From positions 620,001 through 684,000 of the forward strand of contig OY101117.1 in assembly GCA_956465555.1 (NCBI GenBank): DNA of 64,000 nucleotides, in the 5' to 3' direction. Under the pieces are notes generated by a model. The model had not been told where the DNA came from and made no database searches. It worked only from the letters and a program-made list of their open reading frames with translations. This stretch comes from Nitzschia sp. pyKryTriq1 (taxonomy: Eukaryota > Bacillariophyta > Bacillariophyceae > Bacillariales > Bacillariaceae). This document shows positions 42,433-51,595 of this stretch, piece after piece. Position 1 is the stretch's first letter. Each line of letters begins with the position of its first letter. Position numbers and translations under genes: made by a program.

Positions 42433-43211
42433 ATGGCTGATGTAGAAGAAACCGTTGTCGAAGAGATCGCGGAGGTCGTCGAAGAGATCGCGGAGGTCAT
42501 CGAAGAGGAGGAGGAATTCGTTGCCGTCGGAGGCGCCACAGAGGTCAAGCTCTTTGGAAAGTGGTCCTTTGACGATATTGAAATCCGTGATATCTCGCTG
42601 GAGGTAAGAGGATTTTTTCAATTGTAGTTTGGTGCCACCATAGTTAGTGACTCGACGAGTAACTAACACCCATCGTTCTGGCCTGGGTCTTTTGCTGTTT
42701 ACAGGATTACATTGCATGCAAGGGAGACCATGCTGTCTACCTTCCACACACGGCTGGACGATACCAGAAGAAGCGATTCCGAAAGGCATCGTGCCCCATT
42801 GTTGAGCGCCTGGTGTGCTGCTTGATGAAGAAGGGACGAAACAACGGAAAGAAGCTTATGGCTGTCCGAATTGTCCAACACACATTGGAAATTATCCACC
42901 TGTTGACGGACCAAAACCCCGTTCAAGTGGTGGTAGATGCCATTATCAACTCGGGTCCACGTGAAGACTCGACCCGTGTGGGTGGTGCTGGTGTCGTGCG
43001 TCGTCAAGCCGTCGATATGTCTCCCTTCCGTCGGGTCAACTATGCTTTGTACTTGATTGCCACCGGTGCCCGAGAGGCTTCCTTCCGCAACCTCAAGACC
43101 ATGGCCGAGTGCTTGGCAGAGGAACTAATCAACGCCGCGAGAGGATCCTCCAACTCGTATGCTATCAAGAAGAAGGATGAGATCGAACGTGTTTCCAAGT
43201 CCAATCGTTAA
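42433..43211 (+). CDS. RPS5: 40S ribosomal protein S5 (uS7)
   Basis: Small-subunit protein at the mRNA exit/tRNA E site region. Exons 42433-42603 and 42705-43211 join in phase 0 ([18 protein letters not shown]); the 101-bp intron is GT-AG. Total 225 residues. The core is clearly uS7: [56 protein letters not shown] split across the middle, and C-terminal [21 protein letters not shown] region. The first 35 residues are acidic with a tandem EEIAEV duplication, an extension present in variable form in eukaryotic S5. Confidence 0.97.
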
Positions 43212-43570
43212 GGCGTGCGATTTTGGTGCTTGCTCTCACTGTGGGCCGAGGTGGCGGCAGGAGTGGAGGTACCAAGATAGATAAAGAAAATATAAGTAGG
43301 TTGATACGAGCATAATGTATTTTGTAGAGTTGAGTTGTAGGCCAGTGTTTGGTTCGCCTTATCTGAGATGCATTTTGGTTTGTTGCTCGGGCGGTCAACT
43401 TCCTTAAGCTGAGGAATGCGTGAGTATCAAGGGGGTGGTAAGATCTCTAATGTCTGCGGGCTACGGGTGTACTCCAGCCACTGGCTTCTCTACTACTTTC
43501 TACTCGTAGAGCAAGGAGGTCTAAGTAGTACCGGTTGCGGGAAGTGCTAGGAGTAGATCCTACCAGTACT
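43212..43570. other. Convergent intergenic, RPS5 to MSS51-C-like gene
   Basis: 359 bp of 3' regions of two convergent genes; no gene or clear repeat seen. Confidence 0.5.
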
Positions 43571-45241
43571 TTATTCGGAGTTACGACCGAGCAACCAAGC
43601 TTGCCAAGCAGCATTTTCTCGGTACTCGTTCGAGCTGGATTTGGTCTCTCGGATTGTTTTACTACCAAACGGATTCCTTTGAGCTTCCCACAAGACCTGG
43701 GCTGAACCGTTTCCTTCCACCCTGGTCTTGATCACTTCAAAATCGTCCTCACATTCTTCCAGTGTATATGCTGTAATGACAAAGGGAATGGAGGACGTAG
43801 TTCGTTCGCTAAGGTATTGTATGGTGTGCTGCCACTCGTTGTAGCCCCAAATCCCAGCGTTGTAGGCAATGGCAAGATGAGGAGACGGTGGACCTTTTGA
43901 TGTGGCAGCCGTCTCATTCGCTTCGGAGAGCCATGTGTGGTAGACTCCCAGGTGACAGGTTGCAAAAGCACTTTGCAGAACAGTACTTGTCTGGGGAGTC
44001 AATAGGTCCACCGGTGTTCGTGAGATGGAACCACTCGAAAGGTCTCGTCCAATAAGACGAAGGTGAATGTGTTCATACCGACATCCTTTCCAAGCGCCAA
44101 TCCATCGTATGATGGGTCGAAACGTAGACTGTATGCGCTCTATCGATTCACATTCTACATGATCCACTCCCACCACGTCGATCAATAGAGTGGAGACGTC
44201 CGAAGGTAGCAGCATTTCTTCTCTTAAAAGAAGCAATGCTTCAGCCAGAGTGGCTGATCGCGTCAGAGACGCTGTGGCTGCTTTAGCTTTTTCAGTATTT
44301 CGTCGAAAAGCCTTAAAGGGAGTTGTTGGTATTAGATCATGGGTCAGTGGTAACGATTGCTGTCGCTCTTGCCATTCTGCAAATTTCTTTTGAAAGGGAT
44401 TGTCCATCTTTTCTGAAAGAGACTGAACTACTTTGCGCACGGCATCTGTGTCGACGGACGAGGATGAAGCTGCTGTTTGGGTTGGGGGCGTTGTTGTAGG
44501 GTTAATAGACGGTAAAATATCCCATTCTGCTACAAATCCATTCTTGAGTTCCACTTCCTTTCGCTCGTCAAATGCTGCCGCAATGATTTTTACGTCTTCT
44601 TGTTCTTGCTGCAGCGCATCCGAGGAGGATTCTTTGCTAATACTTGTAGCTGCATCATTATCATCTTTCAATCCACCAACGCCACCCTCAATTTTCGAGG
44701 CATTTTTGTCCTGCCAGCTCGATGGAGGCCTTGCTCCTTTCAAGGTTCTTTCATATTCCTCATCGAGCAGAGACAAGGCCTTGCCGGCAATATCTTGGAA
44801 CAAATCATCGACTCCATCCAAATCGTTATCAGGAAGTCTCGCCGCCGCTCCTATACTTTCTTCAACCGATGACTGTATCGTAGGGAAGTGATCGTGTCCT
44901 TCTTCGTCGTCTGGGTCCGCAGAAAATGCGGACGGGTTGACAAAGAAAGCGCCCCTCACTGTCCTCACATCTCCAGCAGCACTGCTCCCATCTGCTTCGT
45001 CGTTGTTGTCATCTTCGTCTTCATCATCGGAAGGTCCCAGGGAAACCATCAGAGACGTATATTGAATATCGGTCAGAGGTGTATATCCTTCTGCCTGAGC
45101 CCAAACATCCTGTTGTTCCTCTCTGGTGTCCACCGTATCTTCGTTCTCCGCCGTTGTAGTCGCCTCGTCGTCGGGGACAGACGGCGCTTGACTTCGATCG
45201 TCATCCAAAGCTCCCATGGTCGATGAACTGATAAGTGGCAT
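43571..45241 (-). CDS. Protein with MSS51-C-like domain, no MYND finger seen
   Basis: 556 residues, single exon, ATG at 45241; a second Met eight residues in is also possible. Residues 1-270 are acidic and mostly disordered (DDEDEDDNND, EEGHDHF). Residues about 320-535 resemble the C-terminal domain seen in MSS51 and many MYND-finger proteins: IDVVGVDHVE, RLIGRDL, ATCHLGVYHTWLSE, LAIAYNAGIWGYNEWQHTI, PFVITAYTLEECEDD, NPFGSKTI. The usual zinc-binding MYND Cys/His cluster is absent from the visible protein. MSS51 in yeast is a translational activator of COX1, but this domain occurs widely with unknown roles, so no function is assigned. Confidence 0.65.
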   Translation of the reverse strand: MPLISSSTMGALDDDRSQAPSVPDDEATTTAENEDTVDTREEQQDVWAQAEGYTPLTDIQYTSLMVSLGPSDDEDEDDNNDEADGSSAAGDVRTVRGAFFVNPSAFSADPDDEEGHDHFPTIQSSVEESIGAAARLPDNDLDGVDDLFQDIAGKALSLLDEEYERTLKGARPPSSWQDKNASKIEGGVGGLKDDNDAATSISKESSSDALQQEQEDVKIIAAAFDERKEVELKNGFVAEWDILPSINPTTTPPTQTAASSSSVDTDAVRKVVQSLSEKMDNPFQKKFAEWQERQQSLPLTHDLIPTTPFKAFRRNTEKAKAATASLTRSATLAEALLLLREEMLLPSDVSTLLIDVVGVDHVECESIERIQSTFRPIIRWIGAWKGCRYEHIHLRLIGRDLSSGSISRTPVDLLTPQTSTVLQSAFATCHLGVYHTWLSEANETAATSKGPPSPHLAIAYNAGIWGYNEWQHTIQYLSERTTSSIPFVITAYTLEECEDDFEVIKTRVEGNGSAQVLWEAQRNPFGSKTIRETKSSSNEYRENAAWQAWLLGRNSE

Positions 45242-45831
45242 GTACCGCAGAAATGATCGGCTACTGAAATAATCCGCCTAACTGACTTTATGAATGGGTA
45301 CCTGTTCCGTCTACAGAAGCCATCGTGGTCAACAGTAGATGAAACGAAAAGGGAAGTGAGAAGAAGTGATTGTCGGTTATCGGTGGTCGTTGCTCTCGTC
45401 GAGGTTTATGTGGCGCGAGAGCGAGACTTCGGAGCGCGCGTAAAATCGACTTGCTCGATCCATCAACCATGTCACAGGAGACTGTCGCTCTTGACGAAGG
45501 TTCGCCAGGCGCGCAAGAATATGTGAGACATAAGTAACAAAATACATTTTGGCGCACCGTTAGATATAAATTTATTCGGTGTCGAAGATAACATTTGGGG
45601 AAGATGTGGTGGATACTACATACATTTCCGTATATATAGGGTATGTTCTTCTGAGACGCGCCGGCAGGACTACTATCGCTCACACCTGCATCGACGGAGA
45701 TCTGCGATCGCCAGAGTTGAGTGTTCCATCACACTTCTTCGTCGTCTCTCCACTCTCCACTCCATAACACTATCAAACAACCCTCTTTCGTCGAAACTAT
45801 TCCTCGTCGACAACAACAAAGCTATATCACC
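45242..45831. promoter_or_regulatory. Divergent promoter region
   Basis: 590 bp between the MSS51-C-like gene (minus) and the ubiquitin-like-tailed gene (plus). No gene is supported; the frame just before 45832 is open but starts without ATG and looks like 5' UTR. Confidence 0.45.
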
Positions 45832-46761
45832 ATGGCTTCTGTGATGCAAGAAAGTGGAATCTGGGCGCCTGAAACCCGTAGCCAAAAGACTGGAAAGGAG
45901 TCCAAAATCGAGCACTGGTGGGAAGTCAAGCGCGCCCAAAACCCTGCCGAGCCCTCCCCTACTCGTGGTGCTACTCCCTTGGTGGAGCGATGCATGCGTG
46001 TTCATGGATTCAGTGAAGTATTTGCCAAGCGTGTCCTCAAGGGATACCGTCAATTCATGGAGCTCAAGTCTGTCATGAACGATTGGCAAGAATTGAAGTT
46101 GTCTCCCTCTATTCCCATCCTTCAGATGTGGGAACAACACTTGCTTGACAACTTGAACTACACTGAAGACTGCCTTCTTTTGTTCGGACGTGTGATTGGA
46201 CACAACCCCGATGGTATCTTGGACGGAGCTGCTGCTCAAGAGCGTATCATGACCACCAAAATCGCCTTCCAAGCCCGTTACGGAGACGATTTGGACCAAG
46301 ATGTCTGGGACTTTGGTGATGGCTGGAACACGGAAAACTTGAAGGATTACAAGCCCACGACCAAGTCTATTGCTGGATCGCAACCGTCCATGTCTACCCC
46401 TCACGGACGTCTTCCTGTTGCCTCCATCGCGGGCGACGATGGCCGTGGTGGCACGCCCTCGCGCACCACACCCCGATCGGCCCCCAAGTCTCCCGCGCCC
46501 ACGGCTGGGACTCCTGGAAGCAACGAGCCCATCACTATCTTCCTCCGTGACTCGAGTACGGGCGAAGAAACTTACTTCTCCTTGCGATACAAGAGCACCC
46601 TTCGAATTGTCTTCACCGTCTTTGCCGAACGTCGTGGCTTGAACCAAGACCACCTCAAGTTCACCTTCAATGGCCAGGTGCTTACTGGATATGAGACTCC
46701 TCACAGCTTGGCCTTGGATGACCGTGCCCGCATCGACGTTTCCATTCAACGAAGGGCGTAG
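45832..46761 (+). CDS. Protein with His-box N-terminal domain and C-terminal ubiquitin-like domain
   Basis: 309 residues, single exon; the ATG at 45832 in CACCATGG context is chosen over non-ATG upstream extension. Residues 40-130 form a helical domain (VERCMRVHGFSEVFAKRVLKG, PILQMWEQHLLDN, DCLLLFGRVIGHNPDG). The W-x-x-H-L-L-D run resembles the motif of a domain found in glycine-rich-domain proteins and recurrent in stramenopiles; its role is unknown. A Ser/Thr/Pro/Gly-rich linker (about 185-225) leads to a ubiquitin/SUMO-like fold (about 228-307: ITIFLRDSSTGEETYFSLRY, TLRIVFTVFAERRGL, LKFTFNGQVL, ARIDVSIQ). There is no C-terminal di-glycine, so it is a built-in Ubl domain, not a modifier. 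Strong codon bias suggests high expression. Confidence 0.75.
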   Translation: MASVMQESGIWAPETRSQKTGKESKIEHWWEVKRAQNPAEPSPTRGATPLVERCMRVHGFSEVFAKRVLKGYRQFMELKSVMNDWQELKLSPSIPILQMWEQHLLDNLNYTEDCLLLFGRVIGHNPDGILDGAAAQERIMTTKIAFQARYGDDLDQDVWDFGDGWNTENLKDYKPTTKSIAGSQPSMSTPHGRLPVASIAGDDGRGGTPSRTTPRSAPKSPAPTAGTPGSNEPITIFLRDSSTGEETYFSLRYKSTLRIVFTVFAERRGLNQDHLKFTFNGQVLTGYETPHSLALDDRARIDVSIQRRA

Positions 46762-47049
46762 GCATTTTTGGACCGTGGCTCAATATCAATGAGATCTGGC
46801 TGAAGCAACAACTCGTCTCGCCGGACTGTAATTTCGTCTATTCTGTTGTACCATCACCATTCTGTCACCAACCATCGAGAGATGATAGGAGCATAATAAT
46901 AAACCCGTTTAGAAAAAATATATCCTGTTATTTCACTCATTTCTGTGAATTAATCACTGGCTGCTGCACATATGATGTATCCTAGTTGCTGGGCCCGGCC
47001 TTCTCGTATTAGTCTTCCTTCTTGTAGTAGTGCAACCTCAGGCCATTGA
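46762..47049. other. Convergent intergenic
   Basis: 288 bp between two converging genes; an AATAATAAA-like stretch near 46893 could serve polyadenylation. Nothing else seen. Confidence 0.4.
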
Positions 47050-48936
47050 TCATGGCCTGTCGACTAAAAAGCCCAGCTTGCGATTTTTGAAGTCCACTGC
47101 ATAGAAGTCGTTAATTTGTTTTTCCAGCTCGGGCGTAACATGCAAGTGATACTTTTGTTTGGAATCCGTAGCGTGGCCCACTCGTTGATGGCTTTTCTTG
47201 TGGAAAATGGGCTCACTCAAGTTGCTTCCCCAGCCTTGTTGACCGTACTCCTCCCAGGCTCCAATTTGCTCCAAGAGTCGTTTCGCATCAACTGCCACAC
47301 GATCATGATGCCCCACAAAGGTGATAAAGGGCCAGTACTTTTCTTCCATTCGATAATGCTGTTGCAACCAATGCTCATCGGTGCATTGGTGAATCAAGTC
47401 TAAAAATTGCCCTGGCTGGGGCACTTGTCCCGAACACGCCAATTCCTGATAGGATTGACTAGCATTGATCGTACCAGTAGTATTCCGACAACATTTGCGC
47501 TGCAGAAATGTGGTGTATGCGACCGCCTTGTCCAAATACGCGCTCATAAAGCGGTCTCTTGGATCACGGACAAAAATTGCGCGCGTGTACTCGGGAGAGG
47601 TCATGATCCGATTTGCTTCTTCCAAGGAATAATCCCAAAGATACCGCAGTCCATTACGAGTTGGATCATGAGGAAGCCCCCGCCGATCATCCTGGTCCTG
47701 ATAGTTGCGGGCACCATTCATCCGACGAAAGAGCATTTTCCAGGTTGTACATGCGTTTTTGGGTACAGTGAAAAATACCAACCGAAATCTCTCTACGACC
47801 ACCGGGGCGGCGTCCCATCGCAGAACATTCCTTTCGTAAACATAATCGGTCTTTTGCACCAGTTGATGGCGTGTAAACCCAAATAGATCATAGTCTTGAC
47901 GATAGACTTGATTAACGAGTATTTCCCGGGAAGTATCGTTGTAAAATGGTTGGATCCGTTGCCATCGCCGTCGCGGTTGATATACTGCCATGAGCTGGGT
48001 CGACAAGGAAAGTTTCCCATCCTTCCCCCACCCCGAGGCTCCAAACATATTCCACACCCCAAGCTTTTCCAGCAATGTTTGCGAATCTTTGTCGACCCGA
48101 TCCCAATGGCCAACAAAGTTGATAGTATGATGTTTCCAATATTTAGACTCCATGTGTTCCGCGATTGACGCCCATCGAATATCTCGACACTTTGTTTTCC
48201 CCAAAAAGTTTAGAAATTTCTCGGGCGTGACATTGTGTCTACTAGAAAAGCAATCTCTTTCTTGCTGTTGTTGTTGTTGTTGTTGTGGACAGCATTTCTT
48301 CCGAACATATTCCCCATTATGTGGCACTACCGTTTCATGAAAGACTTTGAAAAACCTTTCCAGCGGATCTCGGACAAAAATAGCACGAGTGTACTTCGGA
48401 GAAGTCAAAATGACATTGGCATCCGAAAGACTATAATCTCGCAAATACTTCAATCCATTCGTGGCAGGATCATGCGGATCCTTGGTATTCCAATCGGAAT
48501 ATCCCATCATTCGTCGAAAGAGACGTTTCCACAGAGTGGCCGGTGGTAACACAAAGAACACCAACTTGAAATCTTCTAGTACAACCGGAGAGAAATCCCG
48601 AGAAGTGTCGTTTTGATGATTCCGTGCATATATTGAGTCGGTCGGTTGTACTAGCATTGTTTCATCATCGCCTTTGCTGGGGGCGTGGAAAGTGGAAGGC
48701 TGTGATGTTCTTGGTTTGAAAGATTTTGCTCGTGTTACCGCCTGAATAGAAGAGATACCCGGATAATGTTCATCCAGTGCAGCCAGCGCTACTTCTGTCG
48801 GCGACGGGCTGCTATTCTCTAGTTGCAAGGACCATCGAATGTTGGTCCCCAGAACAAGAAACACGACCAGCGATGTCAACACAGCAAGGCGGCAGGAACG
48901 TGACTTCCAATGACAACAAGAACGAAGAGGTCGCAT
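47050..48936 (-). CDS. Golgi-type double sulfotransferase, first domain degenerate
   Basis: 628 residues, single exon, ATG at 48936. A type II signal anchor (about residues 17-33) precedes two sulfotransferase domains of the carbohydrate (HNK-1/chondroitin 4-O) type. Domain 2 has the intact PAPS 5'-phosphosulfate loop VFFTVPKNACTTWK (about 387-400). Domain 1 has VFFVLPPATLWK (about 126-137), missing the Lys and Thr pair. The 3'-phosphate block is clear in both: RAIFVRDPLERF and RAIFVRDPRDRF. Such enzymes sulfate glycans in the Golgi, consistent with sulfated diatom polysaccharides. The gene is head-to-head with a paralogue at 49610 that has the opposite pattern. A poly-Gln run lies near residue 220. 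Confidence 0.85.
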   Translation of the reverse strand: MRPLRSCCHWKSRSCRLAVLTSLVVFLVLGTNIRWSLQLENSSPSPTEVALAALDEHYPGISSIQAVTRAKSFKPRTSQPSTFHAPSKGDDETMLVQPTDSIYARNHQNDTSRDFSPVVLEDFKLVFFVLPPATLWKRLFRRMMGYSDWNTKDPHDPATNGLKYLRDYSLSDANVILTSPKYTRAIFVRDPLERFFKVFHETVVPHNGEYVRKKCCPQQQQQQQQERDCFSSRHNVTPEKFLNFLGKTKCRDIRWASIAEHMESKYWKHHTINFVGHWDRVDKDSQTLLEKLGVWNMFGASGWGKDGKLSLSTQLMAVYQPRRRWQRIQPFYNDTSREILVNQVYRQDYDLFGFTRHQLVQKTDYVYERNVLRWDAAPVVVERFRLVFFTVPKNACTTWKMLFRRMNGARNYQDQDDRRGLPHDPTRNGLRYLWDYSLEEANRIMTSPEYTRAIFVRDPRDRFMSAYLDKAVAYTTFLQRKCCRNTTGTINASQSYQELACSGQVPQPGQFLDLIHQCTDEHWLQQHYRMEEKYWPFITFVGHHDRVAVDAKRLLEQIGAWEEYGQQGWGSNLSEPIFHKKSHQRVGHATDSKQKYHLHVTPELEKQINDFYAVDFKNRKLGFLVDRP

Positions 48937-49609
48937 CTTCGGAGGAGCATAGTGTTGTCGCTTCGTTTGTTTGTTGTGTGTTTTGAAGTCAATGAACAAC
49001 CGTACACATAGACCCGTACCGCAATATCTTGTCTTCACTGATGATAGCTACGCCATTCTCGTCGCCGATCGTTGCAGTAATTAGTTTAGCATCATTTTTT
49101 CCCGCGCAAAAACATTCAAATCCCGAATGTTTAGTCCCGCATGAACATAGTGGAGAGATTATTTCGATTAGTAGTCGACTGCAACAAATGACTCTTCCGA
49201 CTAAATCAACTTCAGACTTCAGACACGTCACAAACGATCCGCAATCCGCAACGCAACGGACGCGATCTCCTCTCGCTCTTTCTCTGCTCCTCTCTCTTGT
49301 ATTACCGGTACCTGGTAGTCTACCGCCCTTGGTAGACTATCACAATGTAATCGTAATTTCATTACAACAACCCAAGAGAGAAATGAAAGGACTCTTATAT
49401 TGTTGCCATTCCCACGCACACACTATTCGACCTTGCATTAGTTAGATGAAGATGAAGCATTGTTGACGCGCGTCAAGCCCATATTGAAACAAAAAGTCAG
49501 CGCAAGCATTGATTTTGATCGACCGTTCCAAAACAGCAACACGCATTCGTTCGTTCGTTCGTTTCGCCTGCGCTGCCGTGAGATCTTCTTCGAAAGTTCG
49601 AAAATCAAC
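48937..49609. promoter_or_regulatory. Shared divergent promoter region of the sulfotransferase pair
   Basis: 673 bp separates the two ATGs. No gene is supported. A 'ttaccggtacctggtagtctaccg' stretch lies near 49303. Co-regulation of the pair is inference. Confidence 0.45.
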
Positions 49610-51595
49610 ATGTCGATGTTGTCATCATTTACTACTGGATCCCCGTGCCAGCAGCATCAAGTCGGTGGAGAGAAAAATAAAAAGAATAAGAAGCAGAAAA
49701 AACCTCTGTGTTTGTTTTGTCATTGGTACTTGATGGGCATTTCCCTGTTTCTCATGATTGTGACGACGACTATTCGGGTCACGCTCCATCTTTCTCGTAG
49801 GCAATCCACTGCGCAAATCCAAGAGAACCCACAAGCAATCGTCCCATCCGAGCTCTTTCACCATATGCGTAACGGCAACGAGAACAATATCAATATCAAC
49901 AACAATAACAATAACAACAAGAACACTGCAGCAGACCCGAAGCACCTCCCCACCAAGAGCAGCGGCCGCCCGAAGATTGTAACTAGACCAACAGACAAAG
50001 GATCATCATCATTATCACCACCACCACCACCACCACCAAAAAAATCTGTCAAGCGTCTGGTGCGTCCTGATGATTTTATCTACGAGTACCACAGAAAACA
50101 GTGGGATTCTGCTCCGATCGTGTTGGAAGAATACAAATTGATATTTTTCACCATTCCGAAAGTGGCTTGTACCACTTTCAAACAACTCTTCCGTCGTATG
50201 ATGAACCTAACAGACTGGAAGTCCCAAGATCCAGGTCGAATGCTACCGCACAATCCAAAGACGAATGGATTAAAGTATCTCTGGCACTATACGCTCGACG
50301 AGGCCAATACCATGATGACCAGCCCTGACTACACTCGAGCAATCTTTGTGAGAGACCCAAAGTCTCGGTTTTTGAGTGCCTTCTTAGACAAGGGAATGGG
50401 GAATTTTGATGGGTTTGTTCTGGCCAAGTGTTGCCCTCAAACCCGTGATTGCGCGGAACAAGCACAAACCAGTGAAGGCTTTTTAAAACTCATTCACAAG
50501 TGCTCGGATCCTCATTGGGACCCACAAGCGGCTCGTATGGAAGCCAAGTACTGGAAGTATATCAATTTTGTAGGTCATTTCGAACACTTGAGTCAAGATG
50601 GACCAGCACTCTTGAAGAAAATAGGAGCCTGGGACGAGTTTGGAACTACCGGATGGGGCAAGTATGGAAATGGTACGCTCTTTCAAACTTCGGCAGCAGA
50701 TCAAACACACACAACAGGATCGTCCGGAAAAGTATGGCAATGGTTGTTTCCAGCCTTGGAGCGGAAGATTGAATCCTACTACGAAGGAGACTACAAACAT
50801 CCACTCTTTGACTTTCACATTACCAATTTGACGAAAGACTTTTGGATCAAGGGGACCGATAAAATATATGCAAAAGGACCGTGGGATGGAGCACCAATCG
50901 TGGTGAAAAAGTATAAACTTGTCTTTTTCTCGATTCCCCGCATCGGTTCCTTGTTGTGGAAGCAAGCCTTTCGACGCATGGAGGGCCTGCTAGATTGGAA
51001 TGACACCGGTGGGCCCAAGGGTCTGCCGCACGATCCTGCTCACAACGGTCTCAAGTACTTGTACGACTTCGATGCGGGGGAGGCTGAGCAAATAATCAAA
51101 GATCCATCTTGGACCAAGGCCATCTTCATCAGGGATCCCAAAGATCGATTCATGGAGGTTTACTCGCACATGTCCCAGCATCCTGCAGAAGTCGCAAAGC
51201 AGTGCTGTCCGAGGCAAGGTGGATGTGAAATGCAATCACAATCGCTGATTCAGCTCTTGGATTTGTCAATGCACTGCAAGAGCGACCAATGGGAACCTCA
51301 AAGTCATCGAATGGAGAAGAAATACTGGGAGTACGTCAACTTTATCGGACGAATGGAAACGATTCAGGAAGACTCGAAACAGTTGCTGGATCGGATTGGT
51401 GCCTGGGAGGAAATCGGTGCCAGGGGCTGGGGTGTCAATGGGACGGAACGGATGTTTGCCCCAACTGGACACGAGCACGGTGACGCCATGGGGACCGAGG
51501 TTTCTTCCACAGTCGTCGTGGATCGGCACTTGGAACAAATCTACAAGGAAGACTATGAAAACGAACGATTTGGATTTGCAAAACAGCCTACCTAG
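49610..51595 (+). CDS. Golgi-type double sulfotransferase, second domain degenerate
   Basis: 661 residues, single exon, ATG at 49610 (upstream frame has no ATG). A basic N-terminus and signal anchor (about residues 38-58) lead to an Asn-rich and Pro-rich stem, then two sulfotransferase domains. Domain 1 has an intact PAPS loop IFFTIPKVACTTFK (about 178-191) and RAIFVRDPKSRF. Domain 2 has VFFSIPRIGSLLWK (about 438-451), lacking the Cys-Thr-Thr, though its 3'-phosphate block KAIFIRDPKDRF persists. The linker and duplicated Met-Glu-x-K-Y-W-x-Y-I/V-N-F blocks show both halves arose by duplication. It is paralogous to the gene at 47050-48936. Confidence 0.85.
   Translation: MSMLSSFTTGSPCQQHQVGGEKNKKNKKQKKPLCLFCHWYLMGISLFLMIVTTTIRVTLHLSRRQSTAQIQENPQAIVPSELFHHMRNGNENNININNNNNNNKNTAADPKHLPTKSSGRPKIVTRPTDKGSSSLSPPPPPPPKKSVKRLVRPDDFIYEYHRKQWDSAPIVLEEYKLIFFTIPKVACTTFKQLFRRMMNLTDWKSQDPGRMLPHNPKTNGLKYLWHYTLDEANTMMTSPDYTRAIFVRDPKSRFLSAFLDKGMGNFDGFVLAKCCPQTRDCAEQAQTSEGFLKLIHKCSDPHWDPQAARMEAKYWKYINFVGHFEHLSQDGPALLKKIGAWDEFGTTGWGKYGNGTLFQTSAADQTHTTGSSGKVWQWLFPALERKIESYYEGDYKHPLFDFHITNLTKDFWIKGTDKIYAKGPWDGAPIVVKKYKLVFFSIPRIGSLLWKQAFRRMEGLLDWNDTGGPKGLPHDPAHNGLKYLYDFDAGEAEQIIKDPSWTKAIFIRDPKDRFMEVYSHMSQHPAEVAKQCCPRQGGCEMQSQSLIQLLDLSMHCKSDQWEPQSHRMEKKYWEYVNFIGRMETIQEDSKQLLDRIGAWEEIGARGWGVNGTERMFAPTGHEHGDAMGTEVSSTVVVDRHLEQIYKEDYENERFGFAKQPT

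Noticed and set aside
45673-46749. 358-residue open frame antisense to the ubiquitin-like-tailed gene
   Set aside because: It mirrors a highly codon-biased gene on the plus strand; its protein is low complexity without domain features, while the sense frame has a Ubl fold.
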